A model generated the notes under the pieces. It was not told where the DNA came from. It searched no databases and saw only the letters and a list, made by a program, of their open reading frames with translations. Source: an uncultured Clostridia bacterium (GTDB taxonomy: Bacteria > Bacillota > Clostridia > Saccharofermentanales > Saccharofermentanaceae). Taken from it: a DNA stretch of 50,088 nt. This document shows positions 24,637-31,841 of this stretch, in pieces. Positions within the stretch are counted from its first letter, which is position 1. The number at the start of each line of letters is the position of its first letter. The position numbers and the translations under genes are program-made. Location of the stretch: positions 1 to 50,088 of the forward strand of contig CAMYXL010000012.1 of NCBI GenBank assembly GCA_947303255.1, written 5' to 3'.

Positions 24637-24645
24637 TGTTATAAT
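24637..24645 (+). promoter_or_regulatory. Extended -10 promoter TGTTATAAT
   Basis: It lies 41 bases before the metallophosphatase start. The same GATGTTATAAT sequence is seen at 34260. Confidence 0.55.
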
Positions 24646-24686
24646 CCTATACATGTAAATCTTGGATCACTCAAGGAAGAAAGTAT

Positions 24687-26054
24687 ATGAAGTATGCAAT
24701 AATATCAGATCTGCACGGAAATCTGCCTGCGCTTAATGCTGTTCTGGAAGAAGTCAGAAAAAGAGGCATCACGGAATTCATATTTGCAGGTGATTACTGT
24801 CTCAGCAGTCCCTATCCTGACCAGGTCATAACCGCCATCCGCGGTGTGAAAAACAAGCATGTCATCCGCGGCAACGAAGAGCGTTATCTGGAGAACCTCA
24901 TCGGCAAGGATCAAAGCCTATGGACTGACGGTCAGATGCAGATCTCTTATTGGAACTATAGAAACATCAGTGAAGATAACCGCGAGTATCTTTTGTCTCA
25001 ACCGGTTAACGTCGATCTTGAATGTGACGGCGTAAAAATCCACATCACTCATACCATTGAAAACTTCATCGGAGAGAACGAGTTCAGGCTCATCGGTCCG
25101 GGTGTCATCGCCAAGAAATTCGAAGGCAAAAAGATCGATCCCGAGGTACTGGAAAAGTTCATTATTTCCACCATCGAAAACGATGAGAAATTTATGGAAG
25201 AAATATCCGCTCTCGAAGACGGCATCTACATCTTCGGACACTCTCATGTTCAGTGGAGTTACAAGGTGCCCGGGAAGAATGTTTACCTCGTAAATCCGGG
25301 ATCATGCGGACTGCCTCTGGATGGTATCGAGAACACGCTTCCTTATACTATCCTCGAGATCGAAAACGGCAATGTAAAAGTCGAACATTTAAGAGTCGCA
25401 TTTGACCTCGTCTCTTACTCGAAAAAACTTGAAGATTCCACGCAGTTTAAGGAAGCAAATGTGTGGACAAAAGTTATAATGAAAGAGCTCAGTTCATCAA
25501 GAGAAAAGATCACTTTTTTCATCGATTACGTTAACAGATATGCTGAAGAAATCGGTGATAATAGAAGACCGTTTGCAGTCGACACATGGGAGACTGCATA
25601 CGATAAATGGGAGAAGTCTATGAGTTATGTTTTTTACGGAAATGAAGAAGCAGCAAAAGTGCATTCAGAAGGAAAGGTCTTAAGGGGGATCGATACTCCG
25701 CTGGATCTTTATGATGCACTTAAAAAAGTCTGGTGCAGGAAAACCTGTGCACCGAGAATGCAGAATGAATGGACACCTGAAAACATGACCTACGGTCAGT
25801 GCTCCATAACTTCTTTTCTCGTTCAGGATATCTTCGGAGGCATCGTAAAAGGCGTTCTCCTGGAGGATGGAAATTATCACTGCTACAATGTGGTCGACGG
25901 ACACGTTTTCGACCTGACGAGTGAACAGTTTGAGAAAGAATTAATCTATTCTCCTGATGACAAAGTTCAGACCAGGGAAGAGCATTTTCGAAAAGAAGAG
26001 AAAAAACAAAGGTACGAATACCTTAAGGAAAAACTGTTTTTGTCGGTAGAATGA
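24687..26054 (+). CDS. Calcineurin-like phosphoesterase fused to a YunG-like domain
   Basis: A 455-residue protein. Residues 1 to about 240 form a YfcE/MJ0936-type metallophosphatase: Asp8-x-His10, GD (35-36), RGNEE with Asn63, and GHSH (184-187) supply the metal ligands. Residues about 241-335 are a helical linker. Residues 340-420 resemble Bacillus YunG: ALKKVWCRKTCAP, then TYGQCSITSFLVQDIFGG with Cys372, then YHCYNVVDGHVFDLTSEQF. The YunG part has a conserved Cys and His that suggest a papain-like or transglutaminase-like fold, but its activity is unknown. The substrate of the phosphatase half is probably a phosphodiester or phosphomonoester. It has its own promoter. Confidence 0.82.
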   Translation: MKYAIISDLHGNLPALNAVLEEVRKRGITEFIFAGDYCLSSPYPDQVITAIRGVKNKHVIRGNEERYLENLIGKDQSLWTDGQMQISYWNYRNISEDNREYLLSQPVNVDLECDGVKIHITHTIENFIGENEFRLIGPGVIAKKFEGKKIDPEVLEKFIISTIENDEKFMEEISALEDGIYIFGHSHVQWSYKVPGKNVYLVNPGSCGLPLDGIENTLPYTILEIENGNVKVEHLRVAFDLVSYSKKLEDSTQFKEANVWTKVIMKELSSSREKITFFIDYVNRYAEEIGDNRRPFAVDTWETAYDKWEKSMSYVFYGNEEAAKVHSEGKVLRGIDTPLDLYDALKKVWCRKTCAPRMQNEWTPENMTYGQCSITSFLVQDIFGGIVKGVLLEDGNYHCYNVVDGHVFDLTSEQFEKELIYSPDDKVQTREEHFRKEEKKQRYEYLKEKLFLSVE

Positions 26055-26092
26055 CTTGTGTTTGACAGGTTTTCCGGCGGGGCTATTGCCAT

Positions 26093-26098
26093 TATAAT
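26093..26098 (+). promoter_or_regulatory. -10 element TATAAT before GH39 gene
   Basis: A perfect -10 lies 30 bases before the start codon. A TTGACA at 26062-26067 is 25 bases upstream, too far for a normal spacer. Confidence 0.4.
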
Positions 26099-26128
26099 TG
26101 TTCCTAAAATGCGACAAGAGGTAAGTAT

Positions 26129-27616
26129 ATGATCAAGATCGAAAACAAGGAATTTGCATTCAACAATTACGTCGACAGCTGTATCGGCACGGGCAGGATG
26201 GGTCTCGCGCTCCAAAAGGAGTATATGGATCAGCTGGCGTTCGTTCAGAAATACATCGGATTCAAGCATATAAGAGGCCACGGCCTTTTCTCGGATGACA
26301 TGGCGATCTACCAGGAACGCGACTTTACGAAGTTCGGCGGCGAGTTCATGATCGACTATAACTTCACATACCTGGATCTCGTTATGGACGGATATAAGGC
26401 TCTCGGAATAAGACCTTATCTCGAGCTCGGATTCATGCCGTCGAAAATGGCGTCCGGTGACCAGACTGTCTTCTATTGGAAGGGTAACGTTACTCCGCCA
26501 AAGGACTATGCTGCTTGGCAGAAACTTTTGAAGGTTACGTTGGAGCACCTGATCGACCGCTACGGTCTTGAAGAAGTTCTCACATGGCCTGTTGAGGTAT
26601 GGAACGAACCTAACCTTACTGTGTTCTGGAAGGATGCATCGAAGGAAGAATACTTTAAACTTTTCAAGGCTTCGTTCGAAGCAGTTAAGGGCGTTAATAA
26701 GAACTTCAAGGTCGGAGGCCCTGCAGTATGCGGCGGTTCCGATAAGGAGTGGATCAAGGCTTTCCTCGAGTTCTGCGACAAGGAAGACATCATGCCTGAC
26801 TATATCTCGCGTCACCATTACTGCACAGATCAGCCTAAGTTCGACGGACACTACGGATATGCTAATCTTCTTGATCCGGAAAATGAGGATGACGGATTCC
26901 CGAACCTTCACTCAACGAGAGAGATCATCGACAGTTTCCCTAAGTTCAAGGGTCTTGAGATACACGTAACGGAATTCAACACATCATATATCCCGAACTG
27001 TCCTTTGCATGACACGAACCTTAATGCGGCTTATATCGCTCATCAGTTATCTAGACTCGGTGACGATAACGTTGCTTATTCGTATTGGACTTTCGGAGAT
27101 ATCTTCGAAGAATCAGGCGTTCCGTTTACACCGTTCCACGGCGGCTTCGGTCTCGTTGCAAACGGCGTGATCCCGAAGCCTACATTCTGGACATTCGTAT
27201 TCTTCAAAAAGCTCAAGGAGCAGGAATATAAGTGCGTCTATAAGGACGACGATTCCGTTATCGTCAAGTTCCCTAACGGCGAATACAGAGGAGTTCTCTG
27301 GAACAGATTTACGGAGGGAAAAGAGATGTCGTTCGAATTCCCGGAGAATGATTATTCATTCGTAAGTGAGATCTGCGATGAGGATACATGTAATCCTTTG
27401 AAAGTTTGGCACGACATGGGCGAGCCGTCATCTCTTAACGATGCACAGAAAGATATCCTTAAGCGCTCTGCAGTTCCTCTTATCAAGACGGACCGTTCAA
27501 TCGGCAAGGTCAGTTTTGAGGTAAAGCCTAACGGAGTCATCTATTTCTCATTGGAGCCGAAAAAGATTACACCCGACCGCGGCTATGATTATGAGCGCGT
27601 GATCGGGCGTAAGTAA
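26129..27616 (+). CDS. GH39 family glycoside hydrolase (beta-xylosidase-like)
   Basis: A 495-residue protein with a TIM-barrel of clan GH-A. The acid/base Glu160 is in VEVWNEPN and the nucleophile Glu282 in HVTEFNTSY. Other family signatures are YIGFKHIRGHGLF near the start and the HHYCTDQP and YSYWTFGDIFEE segments. A beta-sandwich part follows at about 380-495. There is no signal peptide, so it acts in the cytoplasm on short oligosaccharides brought in by transport, most likely beta-xylosides. Both catalytic residues are present, unlike the GH31 protein in this window. It has no sugar-transport genes next to it. Confidence 0.9.
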   Translation: MIKIENKEFAFNNYVDSCIGTGRMGLALQKEYMDQLAFVQKYIGFKHIRGHGLFSDDMAIYQERDFTKFGGEFMIDYNFTYLDLVMDGYKALGIRPYLELGFMPSKMASGDQTVFYWKGNVTPPKDYAAWQKLLKVTLEHLIDRYGLEEVLTWPVEVWNEPNLTVFWKDASKEEYFKLFKASFEAVKGVNKNFKVGGPAVCGGSDKEWIKAFLEFCDKEDIMPDYISRHHYCTDQPKFDGHYGYANLLDPENEDDGFPNLHSTREIIDSFPKFKGLEIHVTEFNTSYIPNCPLHDTNLNAAYIAHQLSRLGDDNVAYSYWTFGDIFEESGVPFTPFHGGFGLVANGVIPKPTFWTFVFFKKLKEQEYKCVYKDDDSVIVKFPNGEYRGVLWNRFTEGKEMSFEFPENDYSFVSEICDEDTCNPLKVWHDMGEPSSLNDAQKDILKRSAVPLIKTDRSIGKVSFEVKPNGVIYFSLEPKKITPDRGYDYERVIGRK

Positions 27617-27634
27617 TTCTTGTTTGGTCAGGGA

Positions 27635-28840
27635 TTATTTGTATTCGTACTCACATATAAATCCCAGGAAACCTGACATGCTAGGTTCGTTGCTGATAGG
27701 ATCATCGGAGACGTGCTGAACATACATGCTGCCGTCCTCTCCGCTGATGCCTGCTACGTAGTAGTCGCCGTTACCGCCGAAATCCTCGTAGCCGTCAGGC
27801 ATTGTAGGTTCACCGACGAACAGAGATACATACTCAGTGTTGTAGCTGATCACTGATGCGATCGTAAGAGCTTCTCTCTCGGAATCGAATGTAGCGAGGT
27901 GTCCGCCCATCTCTTCGCACTTCTGTACAGCTTCGTCGTATGTGCAGTCGCACATTACGATCTCATAGTGATGTTCGTTATCGGAAAGCGGAATGAAGTC
28001 CTTGGAAATATCATAGTAATCGTCGGTACTCGGATAGTCAGGAGTATATTCTTCGGCTGTTCCGAGAAGTTCGATCTCGCCGTTGTCTGCTGTGTACCAG
28101 CAAAGCTCGGAGTTGTAATCTTCAGGATCTTCAAAGTCGGTGAAACAACTCCAGAGAGTCTCTGTTGTAGTTTCGTTGGTGACACGGAAGACTTGCACTG
28201 TGGTGTAAGCAGCTCCGCCTGAGCCGATGTTAAAGAATGTTCCGTCATTCAGAAGGATATTCTCATTTCTTGACCATCCTTCGAACACGAGTGTCGGCAG
28301 ATAATCATCTGATCTGGTATAAAGAGCAAGGACGTAGTACGAATCATCCATATCATCCCAATCATATTCAACCCTGTCTACGATCATGAGTTCAGGAATA
28401 TCGTCACCGTTAACATCTTTAAGAATGTATCCGAGATGACTTTGTGAGGTAGCGTAGTCATTGTACATAGCGAATTCGCATACGCCCATCAACTCCCAGA
28501 CATCATCTTCATTGGCATTTCCGGATACCAGATACATTATGTTGTCTATGATGTCGCCATAGTAGCTGAGCTCAGATCTAGGTCCCTCATCCGGATCAGT
28601 CTCAGCAGGAGTGAGGGTTTCTTCGGTCTCCTCAGTTTCAGCAGGAGTAAGAGTATCCTCTGTCTCTTCTGTATCTTCAGTTTCCTCTTCAGTAGTCTCT
28701 TCTTCCTCTTCTTCCTCCTCCTCGTCGTCATCGCTGCGACGGGAACCCTTCTTGCTGCTTGCAGTGCCGCAGGCGCCGAGTAACATGGCGAAAGCGAGAA
28801 CAAGAGCAATGATGGTAGTGAATTTTTTCAAACTCTTCAT
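27635..28840 (-). CDS. Lipoprotein with Glu-rich stalk and C-type-lectin-like domain
   Basis: 401 residues from the ATG read at 28840 behind GGAGGGC; the frame stays open to 29083, but that part overlaps the next gene's start. The lipobox is LLGAC. A very acidic stalk (about 33-85) contains poly-Glu and two copies of a TEETxxTLTPAET-type repeat. The middle domain is Asp-rich (ILKDVNGDDIPELMIVD, resembling dockerin-like or FG-GAP calcium loops). The last 115 residues fit a C-type-lectin-like fold: YDEAVQKCEEMGGHLATFDS and, at the end, FICEY. Its role is probably carbohydrate or surface binding on the outer face of the membrane. Confidence 0.8.
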   Translation of the reverse strand: MKSLKKFTTIIALVLAFAMLLGACGTASSKKGSRRSDDDEEEEEEEEETTEEETEDTEETEDTLTPAETEETEETLTPAETDPDEGPRSELSYYGDIIDNIMYLVSGNANEDDVWELMGVCEFAMYNDYATSQSHLGYILKDVNGDDIPELMIVDRVEYDWDDMDDSYYVLALYTRSDDYLPTLVFEGWSRNENILLNDGTFFNIGSGGAAYTTVQVFRVTNETTTETLWSCFTDFEDPEDYNSELCWYTADNGEIELLGTAEEYTPDYPSTDDYYDISKDFIPLSDNEHHYEIVMCDCTYDEAVQKCEEMGGHLATFDSEREALTIASVISYNTEYVSLFVGEPTMPDGYEDFGGNGDYYVAGISGEDGSMYVQHVSDDPISNEPSMSGFLGFICEYEYK

Positions 28841-28884
28841 AATGTGCCCTCCAAAATAGTATTTGGTTATAATCGGATTATACC

Positions 28885-28890
28885 TATAAT
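28885..28890 (+). promoter_or_regulatory. -10 element TATAAT before nnrE
   Basis: A perfect TATAAT, 36 bases before the nnrE start codon, in the divergent region shared with the lectin-like lipoprotein gene. Confidence 0.4.
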
Positions 28891-28925
28891 AAAATTGACA
28901 TTCAACGAGACAGGCGGAAACGAAA

Positions 28926-29546
28926 ATGGCAACTTGCGTATCAACAGAAGTAATGCGAAACAGCGACAGATGGACCATCGAGAATCTGGTTCCATCGAAG
29001 GAACTTATGGAAAGAGCGGGGAAGGCCATTTTCGAGCAGGCCGAATGGAAGGCACCTGTTGGGATAATATGCGGCAAAGGCAATAACGCGGGCGACGGAT
29101 TCGTGGTGGCAGGGCTCTTGAAGGACCACGGGATCGACTGCGAGATAGTACTTTTATACGAGGACAGTTTCTCCGAAGACGGCAGGTATTTTTATGACAA
29201 GTGTCTGGAAAAGGGTATTCCCGTAGTAAAAGAAGGACATTATCAGGATTACAACACTATCCTCGATGCGATATTCGGAACAGGATTTAAGGGTGAGGTC
29301 CGCGAGCCTGCAAAAAGTGCGATAGAAAACATCAACAGCTCAGGTGCGTACGTTGTCTGCGCCGACATCAACAGCGGACTTAACGGCGACACGGGACTTG
29401 GAAAACTTTACGTTATATCCGACCTGACGGTATCCATCGGAACCTACAAGTACGGCCATTTTCTGGGTAACAGCGACAAGGCCATGAAGCGTAAGGTCAA
29501 CTGCGACATCGGCATTAAGATCATCGGCGAGACTAAGGAACTTTAA
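28926..29546 (+). CDS. nnrE: NAD(P)H-hydrate epimerase (YjeF N-terminal domain), stand-alone
   Basis: A 206-residue protein. The family signature GKGNNAGDGFVVAGLL (about 49-64) binds the substrate and potassium. DAIFGTGFKGEV and VVCADINSGLNGDTG follow in the right order. The enzyme interconverts the R and S forms of damaged NAD(P)HX so that the S form can be repaired by the dehydratase NnrD. In most bacteria the two activities are fused; here only the epimerase half (usual length about 200-210) is present and no NnrD gene is in the window. The start is ATG behind AGGCGGAAAC, a weak site. It is divergent from the lectin-like lipoprotein. Confidence 0.88.
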   Translation: MATCVSTEVMRNSDRWTIENLVPSKELMERAGKAIFEQAEWKAPVGIICGKGNNAGDGFVVAGLLKDHGIDCEIVLLYEDSFSEDGRYFYDKCLEKGIPVVKEGHYQDYNTILDAIFGTGFKGEVREPAKSAIENINSSGAYVVCADINSGLNGDTGLGKLYVISDLTVSIGTYKYGHFLGNSDKAMKRKVNCDIGIKIIGETKEL

Positions 29547-29664
29547 GGTTTCTTGTAGGATATGTAAGATTTTGCCGATCTTTTTCGAGAAAACTTCTAT
29601 GAATGACGGCGAGGAGAACACATTACAAAGGGATTGTAAGGTGTTAATATATTTTTATGATTTC

Positions 29665-29679
29665 GGATCCGGGGGATCC
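29665..29679 (+). promoter_or_regulatory. Palindromic hairpin in lipoprotein leader
   Basis: GGATCC (29665-29670), GGG, GGATCC (29674-29679), then TATTTTT and the GGAGGG site at 29687. The short stem just before the ribosome binding site could act as a weak terminator or control translation. Confidence 0.35.
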
Positions 29680-29697
29680 TATTTTTGGAGGGCAAAT

Positions 29698-30660
29698 ATG
29701 GCTAAAAGTGCTATGAAAAAATTTGTAGCAGTTATGGTTGCAGGTTCTATGGTATTCGCTCTTGCTGCTTGCGGCAGACCGACTCCTGAAAAGTTTAAGG
29801 AATCCGCTATCAAGAAGCTCGAAGCTAAAGAAGTTGATATCGATGATCTTGAAGATATTCAGGAAGATAAGGAAAAGGTTAAAGATTTTCAGGATGATCT
29901 CGAAGACGGTATCGTTATCTATGCTACAGGCGATGATCTCGAAGACATGATAGATGACGAGGAAGACCTCGAAGAGAGAAAAGAACAGACTGAAAAAACA
30001 CTCGATGAACTAAAAGATCACGGCATCGATGTTGAGGAGATCCTTGGTTTTGATCCTTCTGACTGGGATATTGATGACATTGAAGATATGACGATCTATG
30101 CTATCGGCGACGATGTCGAGGACAAAAAGAAGTCATGTGTTGAAGGTGCCGTAGTACTTCAGTTCGTAGACAAGGAAGAGGCTAACGAGGCTTTCGAGGG
30201 TATTGCTACAAACTATGTTGAGAAATCCGGAATCGATCTTAAGGAGCTCAACAAGGGTGAGATCGTAAGCAAGGGTAAGAGCGTTCAGTTCATCCTCAAC
30301 GGTGACTCCGATCTTATCGGTGATCTTATTGTAGACCTCATGGCTCTTATCGTTGATAAGACAGGCATGGATGAGGATCTTGCTAAGGAAGAGATCAAGG
30401 AAGCTAAGTCCAAGATCAAGGAAAGCATCGATAAGGATGTTGTTTTCACATTCGGTCTTTACTACAACAACGGAACAATGACTATCATCTATGGTTACAG
30501 CATGAGCGGTGATCTTGATAACATCCCGGAGATTGCCAAGATCCTTGGTGTAACAGATCCTACAACAGTAGAGATGAGTGACGCTATGTACGACGGTTTG
30601 ATCGATTTTGTCGATGAGAGCATCAGCGATGATCTCCTTGAGAATCTCCATGTCACATAA
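29698..30660 (+). CDS. Highly acidic lipoprotein, function unknown
   Basis: 320 residues from the ATG at 29698 behind GGAGGG; the longer in-frame extension to 29572 has no ribosome binding site. The lipobox is ALAAC. The mature protein is unusually acidic. The first third is Asp/Glu-rich (IDDLEDIQEDKEKVKDF, LEDMIDDEEDLEERKEQ) and may be helical or unfolded. The remainder has mixed strands and helices (VLQFVDKEEANEAFEGIA, FTFGLYYNNGTMTIIYG). Codon use is of the well-expressed type. No family is recognised. A strong terminator follows. Confidence 0.75.
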   Translation: MAKSAMKKFVAVMVAGSMVFALAACGRPTPEKFKESAIKKLEAKEVDIDDLEDIQEDKEKVKDFQDDLEDGIVIYATGDDLEDMIDDEEDLEERKEQTEKTLDELKDHGIDVEEILGFDPSDWDIDDIEDMTIYAIGDDVEDKKKSCVEGAVVLQFVDKEEANEAFEGIATNYVEKSGIDLKELNKGEIVSKGKSVQFILNGDSDLIGDLIVDLMALIVDKTGMDEDLAKEEIKEAKSKIKESIDKDVVFTFGLYYNNGTMTIIYGYSMSGDLDNIPEIAKILGVTDPTTVEMSDAMYDGLIDFVDESISDDLLENLHVT

Positions 30661-30691
30661 TTAAGTTTCCGGTTTGATATTAAAACTGAAT

Positions 30692-30730
30692 GGGCTGCCT
30701 CAGATTGAAATGAGGCGGCCCTTATTATTT
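30692..30730 (+). terminator. Intrinsic terminator after acidic lipoprotein
   Basis: GGGCTGCCTCA (30692-30702) pairs with TGAGGCGGCCC (30711-30721), with one G-U pair, around an eight-base loop. TTATTATTT follows. Confidence 0.85.
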
Positions 30731-30977
30731 GTGTTTTTTCATTTTCCAACCTTAGGTTGGATTTATTTTTTTCGGATTTTGGGAATCGAACTTAAGGTTG
30801 GAAAAATCTCACAAGGGCAAAAAACAGGTGCTTTTGAAGGCTGTGAGCATAAAGTTTTTTCGAGAAAGGGAAGTTAAGGTTGGAAAAATGGAAAAGGGCG
30901 GTCTTGGCAGTAAGGTAGATTTTTTCTGAGAAAATGCTTATCATTTACAGGTAATTCGTGATAAACGGAGGAAACAT
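30722..30977 (+). repeat. Intergenic region with TTAAGGTTGGAAAAAT repeats
   Basis: The stretch from 30661 to 30977 contains no supported gene. After the terminator it holds a hairpin CCAACCTTAGGTTGG (30746-30760) followed by ATTTATTTTTTT. Two exact copies of TTAAGGTTGGAAAAAT lie at 30792-30807 and 30874-30889, with a related sequence at 30752-30766. The two copies are 82 bases apart. The repeats could be protein-binding sites controlling the DUF4214 gene. Two TTTTTTCGAGAAA/TTTTTTCTGAGAAAA segments are also present. Confidence 0.5.
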
Positions 30978-31841
30978 ATGAATATTAAGAAAACAGTGAG
31001 CTCTTTGTTGGCTCTTACAGTAATAATCCCGATCGTGCTCTTTTACGGTACAGGCGTTCAGGCTGCCGGAACGAGCAGAGATTTTGTGCAAAGGATCTAT
31101 AAGTACGTTCTCGAGAGAGACTCCGACAAGGACGGAGAAGATTTCTGGCTTAACGAATTGTCCACAGGCAAGGTTAACGGCGGACAGCTCGCAAAGCAGT
31201 TCCTTGTAAGTAAGGAATTCACAGACAAGAACAAGAATGATACCGAGTTCGTAACTATCCTTTATAAGACGTTTTTCGGAAGAGATCCTGAGAAGGAGGG
31301 CCTGGATTTCTGGCTCAACAATCTTTCTTCCAAGAAGAACACCAGAGACAATATCGTTGATGAATTCATAAATTCACAGGAGTGGGCTGACATCTGTGCG
31401 GAGTACGGCATCGTTTCCGGCGGTAACAAGAAGCCGACACCTAAGACAAATTCCAATAAGGAACCTTCACAGAAGACGAAGGATTTTACAGAAAGACTTT
31501 ATACTTCCGCGCTCGAGCGTCAGTCAGACAAGTCTGGTCTCGAGTACTGGTCCAAGAAGCTTGCCAACTATGAGATCACAGGCGAAGAGGCTGCAGCAGA
31601 GTTCTTCTTCAGCGACGAGATGAAGAAGGCAAACATCAGTGATGCGGATTTTATCTACAGACTTTACGCTACATTCTTAGGCAGAGTTCCTGATCTCGGC
31701 GGATTCGATTTCTGGCTCAGTGAGATGGCCAAGAATCCTTCCAAGAAGTACGAGATGGCATTTTACGGTTTCTCCAGAAGTGAGGAGTTCGTTAAGCTCT
31801 GTAATGAAGCAGGTATCGTTCCTTACGCTACCAAGTCATGA
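30978..31841 (+). CDS. Secreted DUF4214 protein
   Basis: A 287-residue protein with a signal peptide cut near VQAAG (residue 30). Four DUF4214-type helical units follow, in two pairs separated by a Lys/Pro/Thr linker (KKPTPKTNSNKEPSQKT). Each unit has the pattern of an initial F-x-x-R-h-Y, then a G-x-x-F/Y-W turn (DGEDFWLNEL, EGLDFWLNNL, SGLEYWSKKL, GGFDFWLSEM) and a final segment (EFINSQEWADIC). DUF4214 domains occur in surface-layer and sugar-linked surface proteins and are thought to bind glycans. It is a short paralogue of the DUF4214/YkuD protein at 38758. GGAGG precedes the ATG. Confidence 0.88.
   Translation: MNIKKTVSSLLALTVIIPIVLFYGTGVQAAGTSRDFVQRIYKYVLERDSDKDGEDFWLNELSTGKVNGGQLAKQFLVSKEFTDKNKNDTEFVTILYKTFFGRDPEKEGLDFWLNNLSSKKNTRDNIVDEFINSQEWADICAEYGIVSGGNKKPTPKTNSNKEPSQKTKDFTERLYTSALERQSDKSGLEYWSKKLANYEITGEEAAAEFFFSDEMKKANISDADFIYRLYATFLGRVPDLGGFDFWLSEMAKNPSKKYEMAFYGFSRSEEFVKLCNEAGIVPYATKS

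Noticed and set aside
26062..26098. TTGACA plus TATAAT as one sigma-A promoter
   Set aside because: The spacing is 25 bases, far from the usual 16-18, so only the -10 is listed.
25967..26911. A 314-residue open frame opposite the metallophosphatase and GH39 genes
   Set aside because: It covers parts of two well-supported genes and has no family features.
28600..28730. CTC/TCT-rich tandem repeat as a stand-alone element
   Set aside because: It encodes the Glu-rich stalk of the lipoprotein on the minus strand.
28841..29083. In-frame extension of the lectin-like lipoprotein
   Set aside because: It covers the start of nnrE on the other strand and would remove the lipoprotein signal from the N-terminus.
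29572..29697. In-frame extension of the acidic lipoprotein
   Set aside because: The ATG at 29698 has GGAGGG and a proper lipoprotein signal, while the extension has neither.
30674..30877. A 67-residue open frame after the terminator
   Set aside because: It spans a transcription terminator and a hairpin and has no ribosome binding site or recognisable features.
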